DNA from: Cephalotrichum gorgonifer
Taxonomy: Eukaryota; Ascomycota; Sordariomycetes; Microascales; Microascaceae
Assembly (NCBI GenBank): GCA_900312665.1
Contig: ONZQ02000004.1
Location: forward strand, 1,890,693-1,954,692
DNA length: 64,000 bases
Direction: 5' to 3'
Below the pieces are notes generated by a model. It saw only the letters and a program-made list of their open reading frames with translations, had not been told where the DNA came from and made no database searches. Below are positions 25,501 through 36,816 of the stretch, one piece after another. Numbering within the stretch: the stretch's first letter is position 1; the number at the start of each line of letters is the position of its first letter. A program made the position numbers and the translations under genes.

Positions 25501-27000
25501 TCCGGCTGCGTGTCCCTTCTCCTACGTGCATGCGCCTCGACTGCGAACTCATGGTGCCCCTATAGATGGGGAAACAATGAGCCCCCAAAGAGTGAGGACA
25601 CCGAGGAGGGTATCCATCGTCACCTTGTCTGGTTGGGAAGGTGAGGGTCCACCTGGGGGCGTATAAGTCGGAAGGAAGGTATCGATGGGGCCAACTAAGA
25701 ACCTCTGACGAGGTGCAGACCCAAGTCTTACCCTCCCGTTCCCGATCCCGATCCCGATCCCGATCCTGAATACGCCGGGTGGGAATCGCCTTATACAAAT
25801 ACCCGCCCATAGAGAACACGGTGCCCTCGAGGCGCTGTGCCGCCTTGATCAGGGTACTTACATCCCGAAGCTAGAGCGATATAGGGAGGTGGTGTCACAA
25901 TGAGGAAGTCCTGTCCCGAGCTCAACGGATAAAATCCTCCGAGAGGTGGGCATGGGACTTTCCTAGTTGGGACCATCTGAAGCGATTTCCCATTCCCACG
26001 CGCCATTCAGACGACCCTTCGTCTCAGTAGTCTGCTCGCCTCCTCCACCTACCTATACGACTCGGGCCCCCTTTCATTTGTGCGATGTGTAGGAACGAGC
26101 AAAAGGGCATCTCATGCCCAACCGAGAACTCCTTCCTTCCCGCCCCCACATGCACCGCGGAAGCAACCCGTGCAGCCGACGCTCAGTTCAGCTTGGCCAC
26201 CGTGCGCCAATGCGAACTGATTACCTACCTGCCGAGTGCCGTGCCTCTTACGGGTATGTACTCATGGTTGAACGAGAAAAGGAGAATGGCCCGCAGAAGC
26301 AGACGGGACTTGAACGCCCAACCCGCGAACACGACCGTTGGACAACTTACCCAAGTTAAAAAAAAAAAAAAAGGGTGATTAACCGCCCACCCCGGGGTTG
26401 ACAACAGAGCCGCAGGGGTGCAAGTAGTACGTCGGTTACCGAGGTGGCTAACGTCGTACCGATGGGCGAGAATACTACATTCAAGAAATGGGGCAAGGAC
26501 TGTAAAAAAAAATACGATCGACTTATCATCGGCTCGTCTCGGCCCGGGCCAGCCTCGCTCGCGTTAGGTGCCGTTTCCTTCTCACTCGTTAGCGGCTGGT
26601 TGATCTCTTCCCCCTTGTTCTGCCCGTGTAGGCAACTCCACCCCAAGCGCCCCGTACCTTACCCTTCGCGTAAGGTAAGGCGTATTAAAAGGTGCAATTA
26701 TACGACGGGCAGTTGCTTTGAAGAGCACTCTAGAAAGATGGCGCCCCCTCGGCCGAGCTTGAGATAGCCATGAGCTCCTTTAGTTACCCTACCGATGACT
26801 GTGGAAACGTGCCACATGCCTGGAAACAACCCCCACGCCGAGCCCGGCTTTTGGAGCGGCATGACATGGCCGAGACGTCCGTCACATCGATCCTGGTCTC
26901 TGCTCAGTCTTGGCCTTGGGCTTCGAGCCGACCCGTGGCGATCCGTGGAAATGAAATGGCAATGGCCGTGCGGATGCGGACGAGTTGGTCGGAGCCGGAA
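22520..27000. other. Gene-poor region, left half
   Basis: No recognisable gene. After the transporter's 3' region the plus strand is purine-rich to about 23,150, with G runs (23,100-23,140 and a G10 run near 23,960). Several open frames of 100-280 codons exist, the longest on the minus strand at 25819-24974, but they are Arg/Ser/Pro-rich, lack family features and look like chance frames in GC-rich DNA. A (CCCGAT)4 run lies at about 25741-25766. A tRNA-like scrap next to a 16-A run is at about 26,290-26,375. Confidence 0.45.
26655..26677. other. Perfect 8-bp inverted repeat
   Basis: TACCTTAC at 26655-26662 pairs with GTAAGGTA at 26670-26677 across a 7-nt loop. It lies in gene-free DNA with no T run after it, so it is not a clear terminator. 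Could be chance. Confidence 0.4.
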
Positions 27001-30000
27001 CTCTCGCGGGTATACAGAGTAGTGAGAGGGGCTTTGATACTAGACCGTCTATGCTAGTACGAGAGCGAGTTAGCGCTCGCGTGGGGGGGGGGCAGACGGA
27101 AACTCACCGCCGAGGCCTCTGAACACAAGGCGGGCGCCTGTCAGAACAGGCGGCGGGCGTGTTGATCAATGGTCTGCCCCACCCGGCAATCAATATTCAT
27201 TCGCCCAGACAACTAACCCCAAGGGACCCGTGGTAGCATCCGGGCCTCCCCTTCCCCACTGGTTAGCCCGCCCCCTTCCCGCGATCATTTCATCCTCGTA
27301 CTCGTACTCGTACTCGTATTGCGGATTGTACACCGTTATTTTCTTGTTATCAGGAGGCCAGAAGAGACGCCGTGACCGCCTGTTAATACTTGAAAGTCGT
27401 GTCTGTAATCTGTACTTCAAGGTCGTATTCGTGTATGTATGTACTGGTAAGAGAGACAGGGGATGTCTCCAGGCACAAGCGGACCACGGTTGGCGATGAT
27501 GGGAAAGGTACATGGTACTGACCTGGAGGTGACCAGGGGATGGAGCACGTCGTACAAGTACGTCGATGAATGATACCACCTGCTCCCCAAAATATAATGG
27601 TACCCAAACTGTCGGCTCCTGGCGATCGGGAGCGAGGGGAAGGGAGGGAGGACGGACTTGGGCCTGTCATGGAGGATTAATGTGGATCCCTGACCACAGA
27701 AAAGAACCAACCCCCCCCCCACACGCTCACCGGAATCTCAAGTACAAGTCTAATACAAATATTAGTACGAATACTCCTCCTCCGTGCCTTGGCAAAGGTG
27801 TTCGAAAGGAAAGAAGTAAAAATGACGCGTAGAAGTGATGGATGACGGACCGGACCTTGGTAAAGTGACAGGTCTTCCCGGGAAACCCTTAATGCACTAG
27901 GATCGACGAGATCTTGAAAATGAGATGTGGCCGACAAGACATGCTGTCCCTTCCCGGTCTGCCCCACTGAAGAAGCTTTTTCTTCTTCCTCCTTTGTCTG
28001 GGATGAAGAGCCCCGAATTTCCTCTTCGAGCTTCATGCGTGAATGGAGCCGGTCCAAGTACTCGGGCTTCGTAAGCTAACTCGTATGGCTAGTAGAGATA
28101 TACAGCAGCTCATACGAGTTACCTGTAATCGAGTCCGCACTATTATTACTTTGAACTCCTCAGGTCGGTTGTTGTTCCGGGGGGGGGGGGAGGGGGACCG
28201 AAGTCCCGGCGGCTGGGGACGGTGTGTGTTGTTTTCAAGCAACCAAGCACTCCGCCCACCGCAAGTTGGAGGGGTACGGGGATGGACGGGGACAACTCGC
28301 CTGCTGGGTCTTTTTTTCTCTCCATTCCTGGCGCCTTGCATTCGCCATGTCGCCTCTCTAGCGCTGCCCAGGCACCACACCTCGCTCGGGTGTCCAATCG
28401 CCTGAAGGCAACCCTGAGGCGTGGATGTGGGCAAGTCTCCGGAAGCGTTACCCGTGTTACACAGTCATCAACATGAGCCGGAGAGGCGAGCCACAGGCTG
28501 GTAACCAGTGAGCCGTAAATCCGGCCCTAGCGCACACCTTCTTGGATGAGGAACTTTCCCTGTTGCTGAGAAAGGGAAATGAGGCTATTCGCCATTCGGT
28601 TTAGAGTGACCCGTAGGCGGTCCTGCCTATCTGTACTCACTCGTAGGAGGAATACGCACGAGTACGTAGTACGATGATAGAAGGAGGGATAAGTAGTCTG
28701 CCCATGGCTGTCCCCGAAGTGGTCTTGATCTGCGCTGGGCAGAAAGTGGACTGCCAAGGTAACTGCTTGTAGTATCTCGACCCAGGCGCCTCCGCCCCCT
28801 CAGAGAGTTCTGGAAGCAGAGGTATACTCATCAGCTGGGACCATCTAGACTCGCAATTAGCTTGTACTTGGCGGTAAACACCGGACAGGCTAGCTTGGGG
28901 AGCTCAGCATACCGGTATCTTCTAGCCAAGAGCTGCTGCTCATATCACGACCTGTTTCATCATACGAGTACGACGTGTTCTTACCTATCCAACAAGTAGT
29001 TTTAGTACTTGCAGTCGTAACTGGCCGCCAGTGCGGTCGCAAGCCCGCCACCGGCGTTGGAGTCTTGGACCTCCCGCCCAGGGGAGCCACCCAAGGGGTT
29101 AATGTGCTCGTACTTGCTCCTGGGCCGTCACTTCCTAAGTACGGAGTACTCCATACCGTACCGGGTTATAATCTCATGCTCTGCCGCAACACCCTTGCCA
29201 GCTCTGACCCTGGTTCCGTGGCAGGGGTGCATTGGCAGCCCACCTCCCATCGACCTCTCACCCCATCCCCCCGATCGCGGATCCAGCTCTCAGCAGGAAC
29301 GCCAATGTTTGCGAATGATACCTTGACAGCATCCAAGTCCGATTCCGGCATCCAGAGTTGAGGTCTTGTCCGGCAAGCGGGTAGCGTTCGAGGGTACTTG
29401 TACGACTATTATGCTCTGCCGTTGATGCCTGCACCTTGTTGCTGGCCACTAGCAGAGCAGCGGCGGGAGTGTGGTCGTATCTATCCCCGCAGGGCTTGCT
29501 TGACGGCATTTGCGCAGACATCCAATCTCCAGGTTCATGCCTGCACGGGGACGCCTCAGACGGAAACCAACCGGAGCTGAGGGGAAGATCGAACCCTGAG
29601 GGGGGAACACTCTCCGCAAGTATTACTCGTCGGCAATGTTGCAAGCCCGCGGTGGACCCACTCCCGATAGCTCATCCCATGCCCATCAATATCCATGTCG
29701 GGTGGGGTGGCCCAGGTACAAAGTACTCGCACTAGCACAAGTATAGTAGTGAGCCCAGCCACTACTGGGCACTAAAAGCTAACGGGTGCGCCACCGTTAT
29801 CCTTAGCCCCTTCCTCCCGCCCGCCTGGCTCCTTCCCTACGTAGCACTACGTATTTACAAGGAGGACTTGGACGAGGTAGTAGTCGTAGCTAGGCTGTTT
29901 CGTAGTGGTTCACCTTCCCCTGTCATATGAACTAGGCCGTCGTAGTTTTGCAGCTTGCTACCAATAGAGTCGTGGTTTCCCTGCCTACTGAGTGTCAGGC

Positions 30001-31145
30001 ACTACTCTTCTATCTTGTCGCTTCCGTTATCATGTGTACCCTTTGACCGGTACTTGTGGTCCAAATAGTTGAAAATTCTTGCAGTGTAGAAGGCGCGCTT
30101 GAATCTGCCTCCGTTCGATGCACCCCTCTCCGTGTAAAGTATCACTACTTGTAGGGGTACTTGGATGTATGGAAATGGCCTTCAGAAGGTTCCCTACCTG
30201 TACCTGGGTGCACTTCTACAATTTATACGGATCCCGGGTACCTACGAGTGGCTTGCCCAAGCTAGTACACCCACTCTCCTTCCACAAAGGATCCTTGGGG
30301 AAGGCCATACTCGTGGAGTATCTCGACCTTCCGACTGTCTTGGCTATATAAGTACTTCACGAGAGGCGCCTTCCGCGAGATCACGATCGCAACTTCCCCC
30401 TTTCAACATGTTCTTGCGGGTGGACTAGCTCAAGTTTTGATGCATGCTGGACGCCGAACTGCATGTTGTGGATGTTGCAGGGACGAGTACTCGTGCGTAT
30501 TGGAGTAAATTGTATGGTACACCCCTCCTAATGCTTGTAGTGGGCTTCTTCCTCTGGGCAGATCCCTCGGCCTTATCTCCAGGCACGCCTGGGCTTGCCG
30601 TCGCCTCCACCACCCCCGCCCGGGGACCCATCCATTTCCCTTCTCATACAGTTGGACGGCCACGACCATCCCCCCAGCCCATCCCAGCCCACCCGGAGAC
30701 CTCCCTGTCCAAGTATGTTGTATTGACCCATCCCAATTTGTTGCTTTTCTGGGAGGGTCTAACGGCGGCAGGCACGGCTCCGCAATTTGTCAGGGAATAG
30801 CTCATCCAATGTCTTTCGGCGGTATCCACAGATACTCCAAGCTTCGCCTTTTGACTGCCGCACCATCCCCCCACCTGAAAAGGTGCCAATATCCAGCACC
30901 TACGATTTATCTTCGAGCTTGCACTCACTCCCACAACCGCCTTTCCCACTCCTGTATCTGCAGGTGCTGAACCGTCCAGAACAGAGCTGCGTTACAATAC
31001 GAGTAGCATAGCTCACACGGCCGACATAGTATTACTCCAACACCGGACACACGCCATCCTCCACCGCTTCATATCTTATCTCATGCTCACTCACCACGAA
31101 TTGACCTTATTTCGGGTAACGCCTTTACGGATGTTCTTGTTCCCG
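27001..31145. other. Gene-poor region, right half
   Basis: No recognisable gene. This part is dense in GTAC-centred words (TACGAGTA, TACTTGTA, GGAGTACTCC). A TATATAAG box at 30345-30352 stands before a 118-codon open frame (30444-30800) with one hydrophobic stretch, TPLLMLVVGFFLW. I could not relate it to any family, and it may be a chance frame. Confidence 0.4.
27295..27318. repeat. (CTCGTA)4 hexamer microsatellite
   Basis: Four perfect CTCGTA units in a row. The same word, as TACTCGTA or its complement TACGAGTA, is scattered singly across the intergenic DNA, so this is a tandem version of the dispersed motif. Confidence 0.8.
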
Positions 31146-32693
31146 TTTTTATAAAGCACGCCATTCGTTCAGCTCCTAATAACTGCTCTCCGACCATCGC
31201 CGGCCACCGCTCACTCCCCCTCGACTGTCTTCATCTTCACCTAGCGCGCCCAGACTATTCTTTCTCGCTCCCAACCAGCCTCTATCCTCCGATAGCCCGC
31301 CGGCCGTCTTTTGAGGTACATCTCCTTCTCGGCCCAGGATAGCTTGGGAGCAACCTGTTTAACAGCCTCCTATTTCGGCCTTTGAATCTGGATGTACTAG
31401 AGACCAAAAATCCCTGATACAGACCTACCACTGACCTTCGACCTGCTCTGCCTGTGGCTGACGAGGGCGTACTTTCATCGGCTGGATACTTATTTGCCTG
31501 CCCCTTCCCTGTCACAGCTTTATCTCTCAACCGCTGTTGAGCCCTTCAATCTCGCCACTGGTATCTTCCCTGGTTTCGATACACTGGTAGGGATCTGGGT
31601 GAAGGGGAATTCACCAACCAGCCGCTAGGGACCACGCCGGACGTCTCAACCAGCGACCCCATCCCCCATTCATACCAAGAGCTGCAGGCCTCCACTTATT
31701 TCGTTGATCACTGGGCCGTATTTGGTCGACCATACCGTCCTCCAGTGACCGTCCGTTGGCCTGCCCTCACTAAGTCCGCCTCATCCGCCAGCCAACTCGC
31801 AACTTCTTTGTCTGCTCTTGCACCACCAATCACTTCTCACTTCCTCGCGCACGACAACCGACCAGGAACCCCTTTCCATAATCCACGACGTGGAGTGGAG
31901 ATAGGTATCTACCCTTCCCACATCCACCTGCTCTCCGCTGCTACCTGTAGTTCTTCCCGATTCCTTTCAGGCAGGTTTCCGCTGGCTTCCTGCAGCTTGA
32001 GCAAAGGGGTTATTTAATACCCGGCCCTCACGCTATTCTTCTTTCCCTCGCGTGTATGTGCGTTGGTGTCGAACACTTCGCTATCCTTCTCCGGTTGTGC
32101 CTCCCCGCCTGAGCGAACACGGATACAGGCAGATTTCCGTATCCTTCACCTGACCCCTTTACGCCCACCCTCACACAAGACGGAGATATATAGCTTACGA
32201 TACGCCGTACGCAAGTCCCGACATCTCAAAGCATATGATAGTCTTGCCTACCTCCGAAAAACGCGACCACTTTTAGGCGCGTGCGTCGGTTTTTCTTGCG
32301 CAATATCCTCCACAACGCCAGCTCCCCACAGCTTGTGCGCCAGTCACCTCTCCGTCCTATCCGCAGTCCTCACCGAGGATACCCTCGCTCGACAGCCCGA
32401 CTTTAGGGCACGTGCAACAACCCATCTTTGGTTATAGGCGTGTCATTGTTGTCCGACAGCTGAGCTTTCTACTACATGTCCGTATCCAGCAAGCCTCGTA
32501 CGAAAATCCGGAATCCGACGTCGCACCTCGCCAGGCGCTGACGCAACTCACTTGTGGCAACTTGGCCAAGATCGAGTCAAATCGGCCCCTCCACCCCCCA
32601 ACCCATATACAACAACTAGCTGCCCCCTCCCTCCCGTCCGAGCATTTCACTTTTGATCTCAGTTGAAAGCCGAGGGCTCCCGTTCTGCCCACA
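31146..32693 (+). promoter_or_regulatory. Probable promoter and long 5' leader of the DUF2841 gene
   Basis: A TATA-like TTTTTATAAAG (31146-31156) is followed by about 1.5 kb in which the plus strand is pyrimidine-rich, with many CTCC and CCTTCC words and several short upstream open frames. Long CT-rich leaders are typical of fungal regulatory genes. Whether the transcript really starts here, and whether leader introns exist, cannot be read from sequence alone. Confidence 0.4.
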
Positions 32694-34840
32694 ATGGGAC
32701 GCGAGTGGTCTAGAGAGCAGTTCACGAAGCAGAACCATCCCTGGCAGCAGGACAGATACAATGACCAAGCCCAAGATGGCATCCGGTACGCGAATTCTCA
32801 CGATGTCCGCCGACCGCCAATGGTATGTTTCACCTATATGTCCCAGTATTCCTCCCGCTTTCCATTCTGTGAGGAGTGGAGGCATTCTGACAGCCTGCAT
32901 TATAGGGGATCGATAAAGCTCTCCGGGAGCATTGTAACATTCCGGCAAGGGCCTACTTCGTCGGCGTGATATTAGACGATGGCACCACGGCAATGTTTTC
33001 GGGGCCCGGGCGCCTCGGGCCCGGCTCCATCACTAAGTTCTTCGATGTGGATGAGTTTTCTCGCTGCGTTGAGCAGGCCGAGTCTGGTGGGGGTAAGTTG
33101 TTCAAGGCCTGCCTCTTGTCTCGCCGCAGGCTACTCAGCAGCATTGACTGAACTGTATCGCTTCGCCCATAATAGTATACGATGACCAAGAATACGGAGC
33201 AGACGCGGACTCGTTCAGACACGGGTTCGGCCGTGATTTCTCGGGGCGTAAATTGTCCGAACGGAGGAGAGCTTCTGGCATGGATCCCTTTGATAACGAC
33301 CCTTCCCATAAGACCCGAAAACGGCACCGCAGCCATGCCCCGCGCCAGGCCCTGAACGACGACAACGACCCCCCGATGACGATGGCCGTGACCAAGCAGG
33401 GCATTAGGATCGGAGACTCGGACCTTGTTTGGAACTTCTATCAACAGCGTTTTAAGAACTGCCAACAAACCGCCTGCAAGGTTATCTCGAAAGCCTGGGT
33501 GAAGGCCGTGGAGCCGAAGAAGCAGTCTCATCACCCGTACACCGGCAAGGACGAGAAGGCCCCCGACTGGTGGCCGAAACCCTGGGGTCAAACGAAGGAT
33601 GAGCGGGTCCGCCACAAGGAACCGGACCATCTCTACAAAAAAGGTCCGAGTCCATCACCGTAGTGTACGCTTAGATATGGGTTCCAGACTGACTGAGCTG
33701 GTGGTTCTAGAGCGGGTGCATCTTCTTACGCATATCTTGAGGCTTGTCGTGGAGCCTGCTCAGAAGCAGCATCCTGACGTCCAGAAATCGAACCTGAACG
33801 TCAAGAAGTTGGAGGAGGCTACTACTGAGGCGCTGTCGAGCTTCTTTTCGGACCCGGAGAACCCAGGAAATATTAAGAAGCGGCCATATCTTGACGAGAT
33901 TTTCAAAGTCGCTAGATACGAAGAGCGATACAAGAATGGGGAGATTGGTACGAGTGATTCGACACCCCCCGCCCCCCGCGCCACTGCGCGAGTCTTGCTA
34001 ACAACTGTGTCAGATGGGGATACCGAAGTGTTCGTGATGGCTGACGACAAACTACCCGAGTTCTACCAAGTCGAGACCGATACCTCTCCCAAAATACACG
34101 AGAAGCACGACGACCAAGACCCTGGCACGGTACGGAGGGGCCTTTCACCGGTTAAGCAGCAGGTGCCCCCACACAGTCTGCTGCCAACAAATGGGAACCC
34201 CGGCTCAAATGTCCCGAGTGGCATGCAGTCGCAGTCCTTTTTGTCCGATTTACCTGTTCGGGATGGAGCGCATCTCTCGACACCAATGGTGCACGCGGAC
34301 ATGAACCCGGAGCAGCAGTCGTCGTTCATTGGAGGGGCTAGCATGGGGGGGGTCGCGGGCACCTCTATTCATCATGGCGCCACGAATCTTCCCATGCCCG
34401 AGATTCTCACGAGTCCTCATGATACCCCTGATCGGAGACACTCACTAGTCTTCAACCAGCCATCAGACTTCCCGGGTCCGGCAAATACCACAATGTACCC
34501 CCAGCACTGGCAGTCCTCCTCGGCCGCGCCGGCGACCTCGCCCATGTATACCTCGTTCTCGCATCAGCAAGCAGCTCCCGCCCAGACATACGGGACGCAA
34601 CCAGCCATTGGGATACAGCAAGGCCAGCAACAATACATCCCCCAGCCATATGACCCCATGGCCCGGGCGCCGTCTTTTGATCCTAGCCACGGGCAAATGT
34701 TCCGGGCCGGGGTTAATCAGACGGGGGTTGGGCATGCACAGGGGGGTTATCCAGGGTACCTCCCTTCGGATACCCGAGGGATGGCGGCTCCTAATATTGG
34801 TGCAAAGGTCGATAACCTCTCGCGGTCCCATATGCAGTGA
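32694..34840 (+). CDS. DUF2841-family protein, putative regulator
   Basis: Exons 32694-32822, 32906-33092, 33176-33643, 33711-33947 and 34014-34840 give 615 aa with consistent phases. The core (about residues 190-240) is IRIGDSDLVWNFYQQRF followed by QQTACKVISKAWVKAVEPKK and PYTGKDEKAPDWWPKPWG. This matches the fungal DUF2841 domain, whose biochemical role is unknown. After it comes ERVHLLTHILRLVVEP and a helical stretch. The C-terminal 270 residues are low complexity, rich in Pro, Gln, Ser and Met, as in transcriptional regulators. The N-terminal start is a guess: MGREWSREQF is the first in-frame Met that splices well. The third donor is a weak GTCCGA, accepted because the join restores ...LYKKERVHLL. 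The fourth intron (33948-34013, 66 nt) is a multiple of three and stop-free, so a retained form would also be translatable. Confidence 0.78.
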
Positions 34841-36816
34841 GGCCTGGGATGCAGGGGTACGACGCATATTTTTTCCTGGTCCTGATTTGGCTCAGGTCCA
34901 TATCACAACAGTCCCTTGTTTTCTCGAATTGAACAAGGCGTGGAGTTTCATTCATTTTGTTTACGATCTTGAGATAACTTATCTACCGTAGCACCAGCAC
35001 CGGGGTTCCCTGGAGTTCTGCGGACACATGACAAGACGTGAACAACTCCGAACACGATACCACCTACTTGGCTACGTCTATATTGCGACGATTTGAACGA
35101 CCGTTTCCGAATCTCTAATCAGAGCTGCCGGCCGTGAAGGCCACTCGAAGCCAGGGACTCACTCGATGCAATTACTACGGTGGGGTAGATGTCCCAGGCT
35201 ATGGGGTGAACACTCTCTAAGCATATACTCCTATCCCTCTACTGGGGCAGGCTAGCTCACCCCTTACTACCTGTTACAATACTCGCCTTCTTTGATTAGC
35301 TGCTTAGGCCGTACGGTATTCGCGCAACATTCCCGGCGTTTTCGACACATATCATTTTAATGCTTTGGGGCTTGGGGGGTTTTATCGGCGAAGATGGACA
35401 TTGTACGGCTGCTGGGTAGGGGGGATCCACGGATAAGAGATGAAATTTGACTTTTTGGGGGCGGAAGATGCTGCCCTTCGAGGAAGGAGGGCGTCATCCT
35501 CATCCAGAAACGCAATGACATGGAGTTCCGCTTTGAACGCTATCTTTTCATCTAGTTTTTTTTTCTTGGTCTATAGGATAGGGTTTTTTTCTGGGGGTCG
35601 GTTAATAATTAGGAGTTTCTCGACATTGTCCTGGATATGTTTTGGTCCCTGATGGGAGAAGCCCTCTTTCCCTCTTTCTCTCCTTTCAAGCCTCATTGAG
35701 AGGATACCAGTTCCGCGTGGGTTTGGCTTAGTATGGAGAGTATCCCGGTTATGATACGAGCTGTTCGGGTTGGGGAGACTCCAGTCCTCTAGTGGCTGCA
35801 AATATATCCACGCTTCTTGCGTTTTGTTCCTCGTGTCGACACAATCTTCAAGGACGAGTACTTACATCTTTGCACATCTACCAACCTGAGAGGATTCGTG
35901 CATAGCAGCATCCAAGCCGACCTGGCGGGCACAAATCAGGGGGTGGGGAGGCGGCTGCAGGGTGAATAGCCCCCCGGTATAAGTAGGAAAGGTACCTTCC
36001 TTATAATGTGAGAGGTCATACGGCTTACAGGGACAGGGATGGGGAAGGGGGGATGTTGGCCGGCGGATGGGGAGATGTGTGTGAGACGAAGGGTACGGTA
36101 CTTGTAGGTGCGTTCGGGAGGCTGCATTCTGGACGAACTACGGAGAAGGTGTAGTTGTATCGGGCTGGCGCGTTGACGGGAACGGGGGACAGGATAGATG
36201 GAGGCGGGTAAGAGATGTACTCCGAGTTTGTAGCTTCCGTGCGTGAGTCTTGGGTGGTGGTCAAATCGGTGGGAGAAGGAGTATCAGGAGCTTGAGACAG
36301 ACACACCGAAAGGGAGAGAAAGCAAGCAAGTTTATGTGAGTGGGCGAGGTGCTTCGGGGTCATGACAAATAGAACAGCCTGACTGTCCACAAAAGCAGTA
36401 CAAGTAAAGTGCCGTTAAATTTGTCCCGTACTCCCCGCGGCTATGTTTCGGAGATAATTCTGCTGACAAGACAAAGATTGCTCTTTATATATCGCTTATC
36501 GACTTGCAGATTCTCCACAAAAACTTCAAACACTAAGAACATAAGCTGCTCCTAGCTCCATCCTGACTTCGGCGGCCCCCTCCAGCTCCTCAACGTCATT
36601 GTAACCCATTCGTGCTATATGCCATTGATTTTTCTTCTCCCTTCCCTCGGTACAAAGTGTCCCGCTTGTGCACATGTGAACCAATCCACGAACAGAGCCA
36701 TCAATCGATACACTCCGCAAAAGCAATTCAGCATCTAGGAGCCTTCTTCCCCGCCCGGACTCGACGACCTTACTCGATGGAAGCATCTTCGTTCCAGGCA
36801 ACGTACCGACAATAAG
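34841..36816. other. Intergenic between DUF2841 and DUF155 genes
   Basis: Nearly 2 kb without a recognisable gene. It holds the 3' region of the DUF2841 gene, a few GTAC-centred words (for example near 35,855 and 36,100) and, before 36817, the promoter of the next gene. A minus-strand open frame at 36390-36025 is Pro/Ser/Thr-rich and not convincing. Confidence 0.45.

Noticed and set aside
24974..25819. 281-codon open frame on the minus strand, the longest in the gene-poor island
   Set aside because: Composition is Arg/Ser/Pro/His-rich with a DRDRDRD run that comes from a (CCCGAT) microsatellite. No domain, no coding-type third-position pattern and no splice-supported extension.
26285..26375. 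tRNA-like scrap on the minus strand (GTTCAAGTC T-loop-like word, TCCAACGGT D-loop-like word) beside a 16-A run, resembling a SINE end
   Set aside because: The T-arm does not pair properly and no anticodon arm can be drawn between the two words. The A run is on the wrong side for a tRNA-headed SINE. At best it is a decayed relic.
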